From the NCBI RefSeq assembly GCF_002214185.1, contig NZ_CP022161.1, positions 10,423,486 to 10,487,485 of the forward strand: a DNA stretch of 64,000 nt, written 5' to 3'. The notes beneath the pieces were generated by a model. That model saw only the letters and a list, made by a program, of their open reading frames with translations. It searched no databases and was not told where the DNA came from. The stretch comes from Streptomyces capitiformicae (lineage in GTDB: Bacteria > Actinomycetota > Actinomycetes > Streptomycetales > Streptomycetaceae). The number at the start of each line of letters is the position of its first letter. Within the stretch, counting starts at the first letter, position 1. A program made the translations under genes and the position numbers. This document shows, piece after piece, positions 28,589-37,130 of this stretch.

Positions 28589-30301
28589 TCAGTGCGACTC
28601 ACGGCTGACGTCCGATCCGCTGGAACCGGTGAGGAAGTCCAGGTCGGCGCCGGTGTCGGCCTGCTGGACGTGGTCGACGTAGAGCCGTTCCCATCCGCGA
28701 CGAGGGGCGGCGAAGCCGGTGACGGTCGCCTCGTTGGGGGTGCGTCGGGCGAGTTCGTCGGCGGGCACTTCGAGGTCGATGCGGCGGGCTTCGACGTCCA
28801 GGCTGATGATGTCCCCGGTGCGCACCAGGGCGAGGGGGCCGCCGGCGGCCGCCTCGGGGGTGACGTGCAGCACGACCGTGCCGTAGGCGGTGCCGCTCAT
28901 CCGGCCGTCGCAGACGCGGACCATGTCGCGCACGCCCTGTTCGAGCAGTTTCCTGGGCAGGGGCATGTTGGAGACTTCCGGCATGCCCGGGTAGCCCTTG
29001 GGGCCGCAGCCGCGCAGGACCATGACGGAGTCGGCGTCGATGTCGAGTTCCGGGTCGTCGACGCGGGCGTGGAAGTCCTCGATGCTGTCGAAGACGACCG
29101 CCCTGCCGCGGTGGCGCAGCAGGTGCGGTGAGGCCGCCGCCGGCTTGATCAAGGCGCCCCGTGGGGCGAGGCTGCCGCGCAGGACGGCGATGCCGCCCTC
29201 GGCCACCAGCGGCTTCTGCCGGGTGCGGATCACTTCTGGGTCCCAGATCGGGGCGTCGTCGAGGTGGTCCACCAGAGGGGTGCCGGTGACGGTCAGTGCC
29301 TCGGGGTCGAGCAGGTCGCGGACCTCGCGCAGGACGGCGAGCAGTCCGCCGGCCCGGTGGAAGTCGTCCATGAGGAACCGTCCGGCCGGCAGCAGGTCCA
29401 CGAGGACCGGCACACGGGAGCCGATGCGGTCGAAGTCGTCCAGGGTCAGGTCGATGCCGAGGCGGCCGGCGATCGCCAGGAGGTGGACGACGGCGTTGGT
29501 GGAGCCGCCGACGGCGGCGAGCGCCACGATGGCGTTGTGGAAGGACGCCTTGGTCAGGAAGGTGCCGGGCCTGCGGTCGGCGGAGACCATGTCCACCGCG
29601 AGGCGGCCGGTGCCGTGTGCGGCCTCCAGGAGGCGGCTGTCGGGGGCGGGGGTGCCGGCGGTTCCGGGCACGGTTGTGCCGAGCGCCTCGGCGACGATGG
29701 CCATCGTGGACGCGGTCCCCATGGTGTTGCAGTGCCCGCGGCTGCGGATCATCGCGGACTCGGAGCGGGTGAACTCCTCGTTCGACAGCGTGCCGGCCCT
29801 GACCTCCTCCGACAGCCGCCACACGTCGGTGCCGCAGCCCAGCGGCGTACCCCGGAAGGTGCCGGTCAGCATCGGGCCGCCGGGGACGACGACGGCGGGC
29901 AGGTCGACGGAGGCGGCGGCCATGAGCAGCGAGGGGATGGTCTTGTCGCAGCCGCCGAGCAGGACGACGCCGTCGATGGGGTTGGCCCGCAGCATCTCCT
30001 CCGTGGCCATGGCCGCCATGTTGCGCCAGAGCATGGCGGTGGGGCGCATCTGGGTCTCGCCCAGGGAGATCACGGGAAGTTCCAGCGGGATGCCGCCCGC
30101 CTCGTACACGCCGTTGCGGACTGAGGCGGCCACCTCGGTCAGATGTGCGTTGCACGGCGTCAGGTCGGAGGCGGTGTTGGCGATGGCGATCTGCGGACGG
30201 CCCGTGAACGCGTCGCCCGGCACACCTCGGCGCATCCAGGCCCGGTGGATGTAGGCGTTGCGGTCCTGACCCGCGTACCACTGTGCGCTGCGGAGCTTCA
30301 C
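28589..30301 (-). CDS. IlvD/EDD-family sugar-acid dehydratase
   Basis: 570 residues, starting at ATG 30301. The three iron-sulfur cysteines of the family are present: C50 in LTPCNAHL, C118 in GGCDKTIP and C191 in GHCNTMGTAS, with the conserved GGSTNAVVHLLAIA and the C-terminal VCDGRMSGTAYGTVVLHV containing the catalytic-type Ser. IlvD/EDD enzymes remove water from aldonic acids to give 2-keto-3-deoxy acids. Neighbours (FAH hydrolase, dehydrogenase, lactonase, mutarotase) argue for an L-fuconate or L-rhamnonate-type substrate rather than dihydroxyisovalerate. It is divergent from the IclR regulator with only ~50 bp between starts, so common control is likely. Confidence 0.88.
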   Translation of the reverse strand: MKLRSAQWYAGQDRNAYIHRAWMRRGVPGDAFTGRPQIAIANTASDLTPCNAHLTEVAASVRNGVYEAGGIPLELPVISLGETQMRPTAMLWRNMAAMATEEMLRANPIDGVVLLGGCDKTIPSLLMAAASVDLPAVVVPGGPMLTGTFRGTPLGCGTDVWRLSEEVRAGTLSNEEFTRSESAMIRSRGHCNTMGTASTMAIVAEALGTTVPGTAGTPAPDSRLLEAAHGTGRLAVDMVSADRRPGTFLTKASFHNAIVALAAVGGSTNAVVHLLAIAGRLGIDLTLDDFDRIGSRVPVLVDLLPAGRFLMDDFHRAGGLLAVLREVRDLLDPEALTVTGTPLVDHLDDAPIWDPEVIRTRQKPLVAEGGIAVLRGSLAPRGALIKPAAASPHLLRHRGRAVVFDSIEDFHARVDDPELDIDADSVMVLRGCGPKGYPGMPEVSNMPLPRKLLEQGVRDMVRVCDGRMSGTAYGTVVLHVTPEAAAGGPLALVRTGDIISLDVEARRIDLEVPADELARRTPNEATVTGFAAPRRGWERLYVDHVQQADTGADLDFLTGSSGSDVSRESH

Positions 30302-30350
30302 AGACGACTCTTTTCATTAATTGGTACGACGGTCTACAGTCTGGAACACG

Positions 30351-31178
30351 ATGGAGCATACGCAGACGTTCGACGGATCGACAGACCTCGCGGACGAGAA
30401 GAACGCCGACAGCGGCGACACCAATCGCTTGGTGGGCTCCGACCGGGTGCTGGCCGTACTCAAGGAACTCGCCCGTTACCCCGACGGCGTGGGACTCGAG
30501 GAGATGACACGGGCGATCGGGGCTCCGAAGCCGACGGTGCACCGGGCGCTGGGCTCCCTGCGCCGGGCCGGCCTCGCCGACCAGGACGGCCGCGGCCGCT
30601 ATGTGCTGGGCGACGAGTTCCTCCGCATGGCGTTCGCCCACCACGAGGCCCGCCCGGAACACGTACGGATCAGTCCGCTGCTGAACACGCTGGCCACCCG
30701 GTTCGGCGAGACCGCGCACTACGCCGTACTCGACGGCCGCGAGGTGGTCTACCGGGCCAAGGTGGACCCGCCCAGCGGCGCGGTGCGGCTCACCTCCACG
30801 GTGGGAGGACGCAACCCGGCACACTCCACCGCCGTCGGAAAACTACTGCTCGCACACCGGCTGTCCACCCTGGACGCGGTCCGGGACTGGGTCGGCGCCG
30901 ACCCCCTCCCCCGCCGTACGGCACAGACCCAGTGCACGGCCGAAGACCTGCACCAGGAACTCGAACTCACCCGGGAACGCGGCTACTCCGTCGACGACCA
31001 GGAGAACGAAATCGGGGTCAACTGCCTCGCGCTGCCCATCTACGCGGCCACGCCGGCCGTTCCCGCGGGCGCGATCAGCGTGAGCGCCGTGGCCTACCGC
31101 ACCCCGCTGAGCACCCTGACGGACGCCGTCGAGGAGATCAGGGGTCTGCTCGGCGTCCTGGGAACGGCTTGCCCGTGA
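30351..31178 (+). CDS. IclR-family transcriptional regulator
   Basis: ATG 30351 preceded by GGAA; a longer in-frame start at 30321 lacks a ribosome site. 275 residues. The N-terminal winged helix is at ~25-85 (RVLAVLKELARYPDGVGLEE, PTVHRALGSLRRAGLADQD, GRYVLGDEFLRMA), followed by the GAF-like effector domain with GGRNPAHSTAVGKLLLAH, the IclR signature, and GYSVDDQENEIGVNCLALPI. IclR proteins sense small organic acids. Its position between the dehydratase and the hydrolase/dehydrogenase operon suggests it controls both, sensing a sugar acid or keto-deoxy acid. Confidence 0.9.
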   Translation: MEHTQTFDGSTDLADEKNADSGDTNRLVGSDRVLAVLKELARYPDGVGLEEMTRAIGAPKPTVHRALGSLRRAGLADQDGRGRYVLGDEFLRMAFAHHEARPEHVRISPLLNTLATRFGETAHYAVLDGREVVYRAKVDPPSGAVRLTSTVGGRNPAHSTAVGKLLLAHRLSTLDAVRDWVGADPLPRRTAQTQCTAEDLHQELELTRERGYSVDDQENEIGVNCLALPIYAATPAVPAGAISVSAVAYRTPLSTLTDAVEEIRGLLGVLGTACP

Positions 31179-31235
31179 CCGCCGCGCATCCGGCCACAGC
31201 AGATACGTGCCGTCCCGGCCTCCGCGTCACTCCCC

Positions 31236-31255
31236 CGGCCGGTCCGGTCCGGCCG
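31236..31255 (+). terminator. Hairpin after the IclR gene
   Basis: CGGCCGG-TCCGGT-CCGGCCG: a perfect 7-bp GC stem with a 6-base loop, 58 bp after the IclR stop and upstream of the hydrolase gene. No U tract, as is usual in Streptomyces. Confidence 0.5.
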
Positions 31256-31311
31256 TCCTCACCCTCCATCTGATCTGACCCGTCACACCGGCTCACCCTG
31301 GAGAACCATCC

Positions 31312-32172
31312 GTGTACCTCATGCGCATCGGCGCCCCTGGCTCCGAGAAGCCCGTTGCCCGTATCGACGCCGACAGCTACATCGACCTGTCGGATGTCGT
31401 CACCGACTTCGACGAAGCCTTCTTCGCCTCCGGCGGCATCGACCGCGTCCGTCCCGTCGTCGCCGAGCGCGCCGCCGCCGGTCAGGTGTCCCGCTTCGCC
31501 GGGGAGCGGATCGGCGCACCGATCGCCCGGCCGCACCAGATCCTGTGCATCGGCCTGAACTACCGTGACCACGCGGCCGAGAGCGGCATGGCCGTCCCCG
31601 ACGAGCCGATCCTGTTCACCAAGTCGCCCAACACGTTGATCGGCCCGAACGACGACGTGCGCATCCCGCGCGGCTCCACCAAGCCGGACTGGGAAGTAGA
31701 GCTGGGCATCGTCATCGGCAGCCGCACCAGCTACCTGGACTCCGTCGACGAGGCCCGCGACGCCATCGCCGGGTACGTCGTCGTCAACGACGTCAGCGAG
31801 CGCGCCTTCCAGTTGGAACGCGGCGGGCAGTGGGCCAAGGGCAAGTCCGCCGAGACCTTCAACCCCGCGGGTCCGTGGCTCGCCACCACCGATGAGATCG
31901 ACGACGTCCTCGCCCTGGACATGTGGCTGGACGTCAACGGCGTTCGCCGGCAGACCGGCACCACCAAGACGATGATCTTCGACCCGTACTTCATCGTGCA
32001 TTACCTCAGCCAGTTCCTCGTCCTCGAACCGGGCGACCTGATCAACACCGGCACCCCGCCCGGCGTCGGCATGGGCTTCAACCCGCCGGTGTGGCTGCAG
32101 CCGGGCGACATCATGGAACTGGGCATTCAGCAGCTGGGCAGCCAGCGGCAGCACGTGCTCGGACCGCGGTGA
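31312..32172 (+). CDS. FAH-family 2,4-diketo-3-deoxy-sugar-acid hydrolase
   Basis: 286 residues from GTG 31312. It has the fumarylacetoacetate hydrolase C-terminal fold: ILCIGLNYRDHAAESGM, PILFTKSPNTLIGPNDDV, then DWEVELGIVIG (metal-binding E-x-E), VVNDVSERAFQLERGGQW, GKSAETFNPAGPWL, and GDLINTGTPPGVGMG. The N-x-P/T-G-T-P-x-G-V-G end is diagnostic. Relatives cleave the C-C bond of 2,4-diketo-3-deoxy-L-fuconate or -rhamnonate to pyruvate and L-lactate, the last step of the non-phosphorylative route. Its TGA overlaps the GTG of the dehydrogenase gene, so the two are co-translated. Confidence 0.88.
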   Translation: MYLMRIGAPGSEKPVARIDADSYIDLSDVVTDFDEAFFASGGIDRVRPVVAERAAAGQVSRFAGERIGAPIARPHQILCIGLNYRDHAAESGMAVPDEPILFTKSPNTLIGPNDDVRIPRGSTKPDWEVELGIVIGSRTSYLDSVDEARDAIAGYVVVNDVSERAFQLERGGQWAKGKSAETFNPAGPWLATTDEIDDVLALDMWLDVNGVRRQTGTTKTMIFDPYFIVHYLSQFLVLEPGDLINTGTPPGVGMGFNPPVWLQPGDIMELGIQQLGSQRQHVLGPR

Positions 32173-33200
32173 ACGACGCACCCATGCGCGCGTTCGTCCT
32201 GACGGCACCCGGCGCGTACGAGGTTCAGGAGGTGCCCTCACCGGTGGCGGCTCCCGGCGAGGTCGTGGTCGACGTCGAACGGGTCGGCGTCTGCGGAACC
32301 GACGTCGAGTTCTTCACCGGTGAGATGGCCTACCTCCACACGGGCCACGCCTCCTACCCCTTGCGTCCGGGCCACGAGTGGTCCGGACGGGTGACCGCTG
32401 TGGGTCACGGCGTGGACCCCTCCTGGACCGGACGGCGGGTCATGGGCGACACCATGCTGGGCGACGGCACCTGCCGTCGCTGCCGCAAGGGGCACCAGCA
32501 CGTCTGCGAGAAGCGCCAGGAGGTGGGCATCCGAGGGGATCGGCCCGGTGCGCTGGCCGAGCGTCTCGCCGTTCCGGTCTCCTCACTGCACGCCCTGCCC
32601 GACAGCGTCGACGCCGCCCTCGGTGCCCTGGTGGAACCCGGCGGCAACGCCCTGCGCGCCGCGCAGGCCGCCGAACTCGGGCCCGGGGACCGCGCTCTGG
32701 TACTCGGGCCGGGCACGATCGGCCTGCTGGTCGCGATGTTCGCCCGCACCACGGGTGCCGAGGTGCACCTGATGGGACAGACCGACGAGTCGCTCGCATT
32801 CGCCCGTGCCCTCGGCTTCGAGCACGTCTGGCGGGAGAACGACGTTCCCGACCTGCCTTTCGACGCGGTCGTGGACGCCTCGAACGCCGTCCACCTGCCC
32901 GCTGCCGCCCTCGACCTTGTCGAGCCCGGCGGCCGGGTCGTCTGCATCGGACTGGCGGGCGAGCCCAGCCGGATCGACACCCGCACCCTGGCGTTGAAGG
33001 ACGTGACCGCCGTCGGCGTCCTGTCCGCCTCCCCCGGCCTGGACGCCACCATCCGGGCCTACGCCGACAGAACCGTCGACCCGAGTCCACTGATCGCCGC
33101 CACCGTCGGCCTCAGCCAGGTCGGTGCCGTCCTCGCCGGCCGGCGTCCGCCGGACGCCGGACCCGGCCCGAAGATCCACGTCGATCCGCGTCTGCCCTGA
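32169..33200 (+). CDS. Zinc-dependent medium-chain alcohol dehydrogenase
   Basis: GTG 32169 overlaps the previous stop; ATG 32184 (MRAFVLTAPG) is an alternative. About 343 residues. The catalytic zinc site is seen in GVCGTDVEFF and LRPGHEWSGRV (Cys and His-Glu). The structural zinc loop is degenerate but present (GDGTCRRCRKGHQHVCEKR). The NAD-binding motif is LVLGPGTIGLLVAMFA. The family includes L-fucose, threonine and sorbitol dehydrogenases. In this locus it could oxidise 2-keto-3-deoxy-L-fuconate to the diketo acid cleaved by the coupled hydrolase, or oxidise the free sugar. Confidence 0.88.
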   Translation: MNDAPMRAFVLTAPGAYEVQEVPSPVAAPGEVVVDVERVGVCGTDVEFFTGEMAYLHTGHASYPLRPGHEWSGRVTAVGHGVDPSWTGRRVMGDTMLGDGTCRRCRKGHQHVCEKRQEVGIRGDRPGALAERLAVPVSSLHALPDSVDAALGALVEPGGNALRAAQAAELGPGDRALVLGPGTIGLLVAMFARTTGAEVHLMGQTDESLAFARALGFEHVWRENDVPDLPFDAVVDASNAVHLPAAALDLVEPGGRVVCIGLAGEPSRIDTRTLALKDVTAVGVLSASPGLDATIRAYADRTVDPSPLIAATVGLSQVGAVLAGRRPPDAGPGPKIHVDPRLP

Positions 33201-33289
33201 CCCAGGGCCACGCTTTTGTCGTTATGGGTGCTTTGCACTGGGCGCGCGCCACAGGTCCCTGGGGGCGACGCCGACGGTGTCACCTCGCC

Positions 33290-33437
33290 CGAAGCCGTCG
33301 CACTCGCACTCGCACTCGCACTCGCACTCGCACTCAACAACAGGCCCCGCAAGACCCTCGGTTGGAAGACACCTGCCGAAGCCCACAACGAACATCTACT
33401 ATCGGTCCAGGAAGCCGGTGTTGCGTCGACCGGTTGA
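33290..33437 (+). mobile_element. IS30-family transposase C-terminal scrap
   Basis: A plus-strand frame ends in ALNNRPRKTLGWKTPAEA then NEHLLSVQEAGVASTG, the C-terminus of IS30-family transposases (N-N/H-R-P-R-K-x-L-x-W-x-x-P-A-E). Upstream of it the similarity dissolves into a hexanucleotide repeat encoding Ala-Leu. It is only about 40 residues of a ~340-residue protein and is placed against an oppositely oriented IS3-family scrap. Confidence 0.7.
33301..33336 (+). repeat. Hexanucleotide tandem repeat
   Basis: Five copies of CACTCG followed by CACTCA. It lies at the broken edge of the IS30 scrap and encodes alternating Leu and Ala in that frame. Confidence 0.85.
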
Positions 33438-33676
33438 GTCCGGGCTCGCTGCCGCGGTCAGTGTGGAAGATGGCCCCGTCGACGTCCCCGCCGCGGGTGG
33501 CGGCGGCCATCTGCAGCGATGCCACGGCCAGGCCGCGTCGTGGTGGGCGGACATCGCGTGGCCGAACATCCGGCGGGAGAACAGGTCCTCGACGGTGGCC
33601 AGGTCAAGCGGCCCCTCGTCGGTGTCGATCTGCGTGGCGTCCCCGCACCACAGCACGTCGGGTGCGACGGCTGACG
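33430..33676 (-). mobile_element. IS3-family OrfB (rve integrase core) scrap with frameshift
   Basis: Minus-strand fragments of an IS3-family transposase: VLWCGDATQIDTDEGPLDL with the first catalytic Asp, then VEDLFSRRMFGHAMSAHHDAA. After a one-base shift the next frame continues as ASLQMAAATRGGDVDG and AIFHTDRGSE with the second Asp. The third catalytic residue and the C-terminus are missing. The similarity ends where the IS30 scrap begins, so at least two elements were inserted and deleted here. Confidence 0.75.
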
Positions 33677-34474
33677 CTATCCGAACAGGCGACGCTGGAT
33701 CTCCCGCCGGTAGTCCTCGAGCGTTCTGTCGAGATGCGCCGCCGTGGCCTCGGCCGCCTTGTCGGGCCGCCCGTCGCGGATGGCCCGGTAGATGGCCTCG
33801 TGCTCCTCGACGGCGGCCGCGGTGTTCTCGCCGAACGTTTGGTGGATCCCGATGGCACTGGACTGCCGCTGCAGACGTCGGGCGTCACGCACGGCGTTGC
33901 CGAGGAAGGTGTTGTGCGAGGCGGCGGCGACGGCCGCGTGGAAGTCCTCGTCCGCCTGGTTGAACACGTCGACCTGCCCGTGGACGAACCCGTGTCGGCA
34001 CTGCTGCATGGCGACTTCGATGGTCCGCAGTTCGGCGGGGGTGGCCCGGGTGGCGGCCAGACTGCTGGCGGCCATCTCCTGCACCCTGCGGAACTCGAAC
34101 AGCATGAGCACATGATCGAGGTCGACGGGGCGGAAGAAGCCGCCCCACCGGCTGGTGATGAGCATGCCCTCGTCGTCGGCGACGAACAGTCCGCGCCCCT
34201 TGTGGGCCCGTACCCGGCCGAGCGCCGAAAGGATCTTCACCGCCTCGCGTACCACCGCCCTGCTGGTATTCAGCCTCTGCGCCAGATCGTTCTCCGTGGG
34301 CAGCCGGTCACCCGCCACCAGACGGGACTCGGCGATGAACTCAAGGATCCGCTCCGCCACGACCTCGTATCCGGGCCGGTACTCAGGCAGCGCGTCCCCG
34401 TCGTTCACTGCCGCCGCCTCAGCAGAAGGTGCCTGCGTCGGCACTGCCGCCTGGGCCGCGGGCGTGTCGTTCAT
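33677..34474 (-). CDS. GntR-family (FadR/FCD type) transcriptional regulator
   Basis: 265 residues from ATG 34474. After a 30-residue Ala-rich tail, the winged helix is at ~33-100 (YEVVAERILEFIAESRLVAG, LPTENDLAQRLNTSRAVVREA, LGRVRAHKGRGLFVAD). The FCD effector domain follows, with the metal-binding Asp/His pattern in VFNQADEDFHAAVAAASHN, and EEHEAIYRAIRDGRPDKA. FadR-type regulators sense sugar acids or fatty acids. It is divergent from the CUT1 transporter operon at 34852, which it probably represses. An ATCAA-N5-TTGAT dyad at 34563-34577 is a candidate site. Confidence 0.9.
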   Translation of the reverse strand: MNDTPAAQAAVPTQAPSAEAAAVNDGDALPEYRPGYEVVAERILEFIAESRLVAGDRLPTENDLAQRLNTSRAVVREAVKILSALGRVRAHKGRGLFVADDEGMLITSRWGGFFRPVDLDHVLMLFEFRRVQEMAASSLAATRATPAELRTIEVAMQQCRHGFVHGQVDVFNQADEDFHAAVAAASHNTFLGNAVRDARRLQRQSSAIGIHQTFGENTAAAVEEHEAIYRAIRDGRPDKAAEATAAHLDRTLEDYRREIQRRLFG

Positions 34475-34851
34475 CTGTCCTGCCTCCTGGCTGACGCAAG
34501 TTGGGCGACTGATCGCTGTGGAGCCATCCTTACCCTATCTCAAGCCTCGATAAGTCGTACTCATCAAGAAGGTTGATCCACATCGCAAGGCAGAGGCATA
34601 AGCAGGCACAAATAGCTTTTTACTGGTTGTTTCCGCCCTCCATGCTGCGGCACTATCCAGGAATCATGGGAGAGAAGAGCTGCGCGAACCCTTGACGAAA
34701 CCCTCTATGGGGCGGCTAATTGCTTCCGCGGCGGCAACGGAACAGCCGCCCGCAGCGTCCGACGACCGGCCAGGGACGGCCTGGCGTCGCCTCATCCACG
34801 CGCCACCCTTCCCACCTGTCCGGCGCGCCTGCACACCCAGTGGAGTCACTC
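34475..34851. other. Divergent promoter region between the GntR gene and the ABC operon
   Basis: 377 bp without a gene. It holds an unusually AT-rich stretch for this genome (about 34530-34640) that should contain both promoters, and the dyad ATCAA-GAAGG-TTGAT at 34563-34577. No clear consensus -35/-10 pair could be fixed by eye. Confidence 0.55.
34563..34577. promoter_or_regulatory. Inverted repeat, candidate regulator site
   Basis: ATCAA-N5-TTGAT, 86 bp upstream of the GntR start and ~275 bp upstream of the transporter operon. Short, so it may be chance. Confidence 0.35.
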
Positions 34852-36219
34852 ATGACCGTCACAAACCCTTCGGTCCGGCAGACAAGAGTGCTCGGCAAGC
34901 GACGTTCGGCATTGCTGGCCGGCTGTGTTGTCACCGTGATGCTGTCCGCGGTCGCCTGTGGCGGTGCCGGCACCGGCGGCGCCAAGACCACCAAGGACGG
35001 TTTCGCCCAGGTGCCGCAGAAGGAGGGGGCGTTGACCGTCTGGGTCGACTCGACCCGACTGGCTGCCGCGAAGCAGTACCAGGAGCTCCACCCGGACGTG
35101 AAGCTCGACATCGTCACCTACGACGGTAACGCCAACGGGTCCAACTACCTTCAGACCAAGGTCCAGTTGTTCAACCGCACCGGCAAGGGCTGGCCGGACG
35201 TCGTCTTCAGCTCCCAGAACAACGAGGTGACCTGGGCGGTCGACGCGGGCTTCGCCGCGCCGCTCAACAAGGGCCTCATCCCGGAGGCGACCCTGGGGCA
35301 GTTCGCCAAGGGGGCCAACGACGTCTGCACGGTGAACGGCACCCTGTACTGCCTGCGCAACGACCTCTCCCAGGCGGTGCTCTGGTACAACGCGCCGCTG
35401 CTGAAGAAGTTCGGCTACTCCGTCCCGACGACCTGGGAGGAGTACGGGCAACTCGGCAAGAAGGTGGCCAAGGAGCACCCCGGTTACCTGGTGGGCGACG
35501 CCGGGGACTCCTTCACGCCCGAGATCTACCTGTGGGCGAGCAAGTGCGGCGCGAACGACATCACGGGCGCCAAGTCCGTGTCGGTGAACACCACCAGCGA
35601 GAACTGCACCAAGATGGCCGAGCTCATGGACGTGCTGATCAAGAACAAGTCCATGTCCATCAGCGGGGTCTTCAGCACCGACTTCGCCAAGAACAAGGCC
35701 GACAAGGTCCTGCTCATGCCCGGCCCCGCCTGGTTCGGCGGCGCGGTGTTCAAGGACGGCCTCAAGACACCGGCCGGGCAGATCGCGGCGGCGCCCATGC
35801 CCCAGTGGAAGGGTGACTCTTCGCCGTCCACGGGCAACGTCGGCGGCGGCACCTGGCTGGTGTCCCAGCACTCCGCTCACCTCAAGGCCGCCACCGACTT
35901 CCTGAAGTGGGTCACCACCGACAACGCCTACCAGGGCGAGAAGGCGCCCGGCTTCCCGGCCTACGCGCCCGCGGCCGAGGCCTGGCTGAAGGGGCAGGCC
36001 GCCTCCGGGTACTTCGCCAGTGACCTCAGCGCCCTCGCGTCCGCCTCCTCCCAGGTCTGGCCGGGCTGGGGCTCTGGCCAGTTCAGCCAGGAGGCGATCT
36101 GGGCCGCCACGGTCAAGCCCGGTCTCACCGAGGGCAGGACCATCGTGTCGATGCTGCCGGCCTGGCAGGACGCCATCGTCAAGCACGCCAAGTCCAACGG
36201 ATACAAGGTCTCCGAGTGA
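34852..36219 (+). CDS. ABC transporter sugar-binding lipoprotein (CUT1)
   Basis: ATG 34852, 455 residues. A lipoprotein signal with the lipobox VMLSAVACGG puts it on the outer face of the membrane. The mature part has the family-1 extracellular solute-binding fold: ALTVWVDSTRLAAAKQYQEL, WPDVVFSSQNNEVTWAVDAG, AVLWYNAPLLKKFGYSVPTTWEEY, MPGPAWFGG, ADFLKWVTTDNAYQ. These are typical of CUT1 binding proteins for mono- and oligosaccharides. It is the first gene of an operon with two permeases (4-bp and 11-bp overlaps) and no ATPase gene. In Streptomyces such systems use the shared ATPase MsiK. Confidence 0.9.
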   Translation: MTVTNPSVRQTRVLGKRRSALLAGCVVTVMLSAVACGGAGTGGAKTTKDGFAQVPQKEGALTVWVDSTRLAAAKQYQELHPDVKLDIVTYDGNANGSNYLQTKVQLFNRTGKGWPDVVFSSQNNEVTWAVDAGFAAPLNKGLIPEATLGQFAKGANDVCTVNGTLYCLRNDLSQAVLWYNAPLLKKFGYSVPTTWEEYGQLGKKVAKEHPGYLVGDAGDSFTPEIYLWASKCGANDITGAKSVSVNTTSENCTKMAELMDVLIKNKSMSISGVFSTDFAKNKADKVLLMPGPAWFGGAVFKDGLKTPAGQIAAAPMPQWKGDSSPSTGNVGGGTWLVSQHSAHLKAATDFLKWVTTDNAYQGEKAPGFPAYAPAAEAWLKGQAASGYFASDLSALASASSQVWPGWGSGQFSQEAIWAATVKPGLTEGRTIVSMLPAWQDAIVKHAKSNGYKVSE

Positions 36220-37130
36220 CCCCCACCCGCACCATGGCCGGCTCCGGGCGGGGGCGCCGTCGCGGCGCCTCCCCGCAGAGCCGGGCCGGCATGGCATTCG
36301 TCGCCGCCTATGTGCTGCTGCTGATCGCCTTCGGCATCCTTCCGACCGGTTACGCCGTCTACTTCGCGTTCACCGACGCCGGGGGCACGTTCACCGGATT
36401 CACCAACTTCATCACCACGGCGCAGGACTTCCGCTTCGTCGACGCCGTGGGCCACGTGACCCTGTACCTGGTGTTCTGGCTCGTCTCGCTGGTGTTGTTC
36501 GTGGTGGGCCTGGCGCTGCTGCTGCACCGCCTGGCCTCCCGCACGGCCGGCCAGGCGCTCCGGTTCCTCTACTACATCCCCGGAGCGCTCGCCGGCGCCG
36601 CGAGCGTGCTGGTGTGGCTGTTCATGCTCGACCCGACGGTGAGCCCGGTCAGTTCACTGCTGGGCCTGCTGGGATTCGACACCTTCGGCGAGGTGATCGC
36701 TCCCGGGAACCTGGCGCTGCTGTTCACCGTCATCGCGTTCTGGACCGGGGCGGGCGGCTGGATCGTCGTCATGTACGGCGCGCTCAACAACATCCCCAAG
36801 GACGTCATGGAAGCCGCGCACATCGACGGCGCGAGCGCCTGGCAGACCGCCTGGCACATACAGATCCCGATGCTCCGCAAGTGGATCGTGTACATGGTGA
36901 TCCTGGCCTTCGCGGGTGGCGCCCAGCTCTTCGTGGAGCCGCAGTTGCTCTCCCTCGCCAGCGTGGGCGTGGCCGGACGCGACTACTCGCTCAACCAGCT
37001 GACCTACGACTTCGCCTTCCAGATGAACAACATCAACGGCGCCGCCGCGGTCTCGGTGGAACTCCTGGTCGTCAGTGTGTCGGCCGCCGCCCTCTTCGTC
37101 GCACGGTCGGGATTCTTCGATGCCGATTGA
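36216..37130 (+). CDS. ABC transporter permease (CUT1, MalF-like)
   Basis: 304 residues, GTG start overlapping the binding-protein stop by four bases. Six transmembrane segments, starting at AFVAAYVLLLIAFGILP. The EAA loop that contacts the ATPase is MEAAHIDGASAWQTAWHIQI (about residues 205-225), matching EAA-x3-G-x9-I-x-x-P. It forms the channel with the next permease. The following gene starts inside its last codons, so the two subunits are translated together. Substrate inferred from the locus: a 6-deoxyhexose or a glycan fragment containing one. Confidence 0.9.
   Translation: MTPTRTMAGSGRGRRRGASPQSRAGMAFVAAYVLLLIAFGILPTGYAVYFAFTDAGGTFTGFTNFITTAQDFRFVDAVGHVTLYLVFWLVSLVLFVVGLALLLHRLASRTAGQALRFLYYIPGALAGAASVLVWLFMLDPTVSPVSSLLGLLGFDTFGEVIAPGNLALLFTVIAFWTGAGGWIVVMYGALNNIPKDVMEAAHIDGASAWQTAWHIQIPMLRKWIVYMVILAFAGGAQLFVEPQLLSLASVGVAGRDYSLNQLTYDFAFQMNNINGAAAVSVELLVVSVSAAALFVARSGFFDAD

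Noticed and set aside
28599..30824. Second long minus-strand frame over the dehydratase
   Set aside because: Arg/Pro-rich shadow of the IlvD/EDD gene in a shifted frame.
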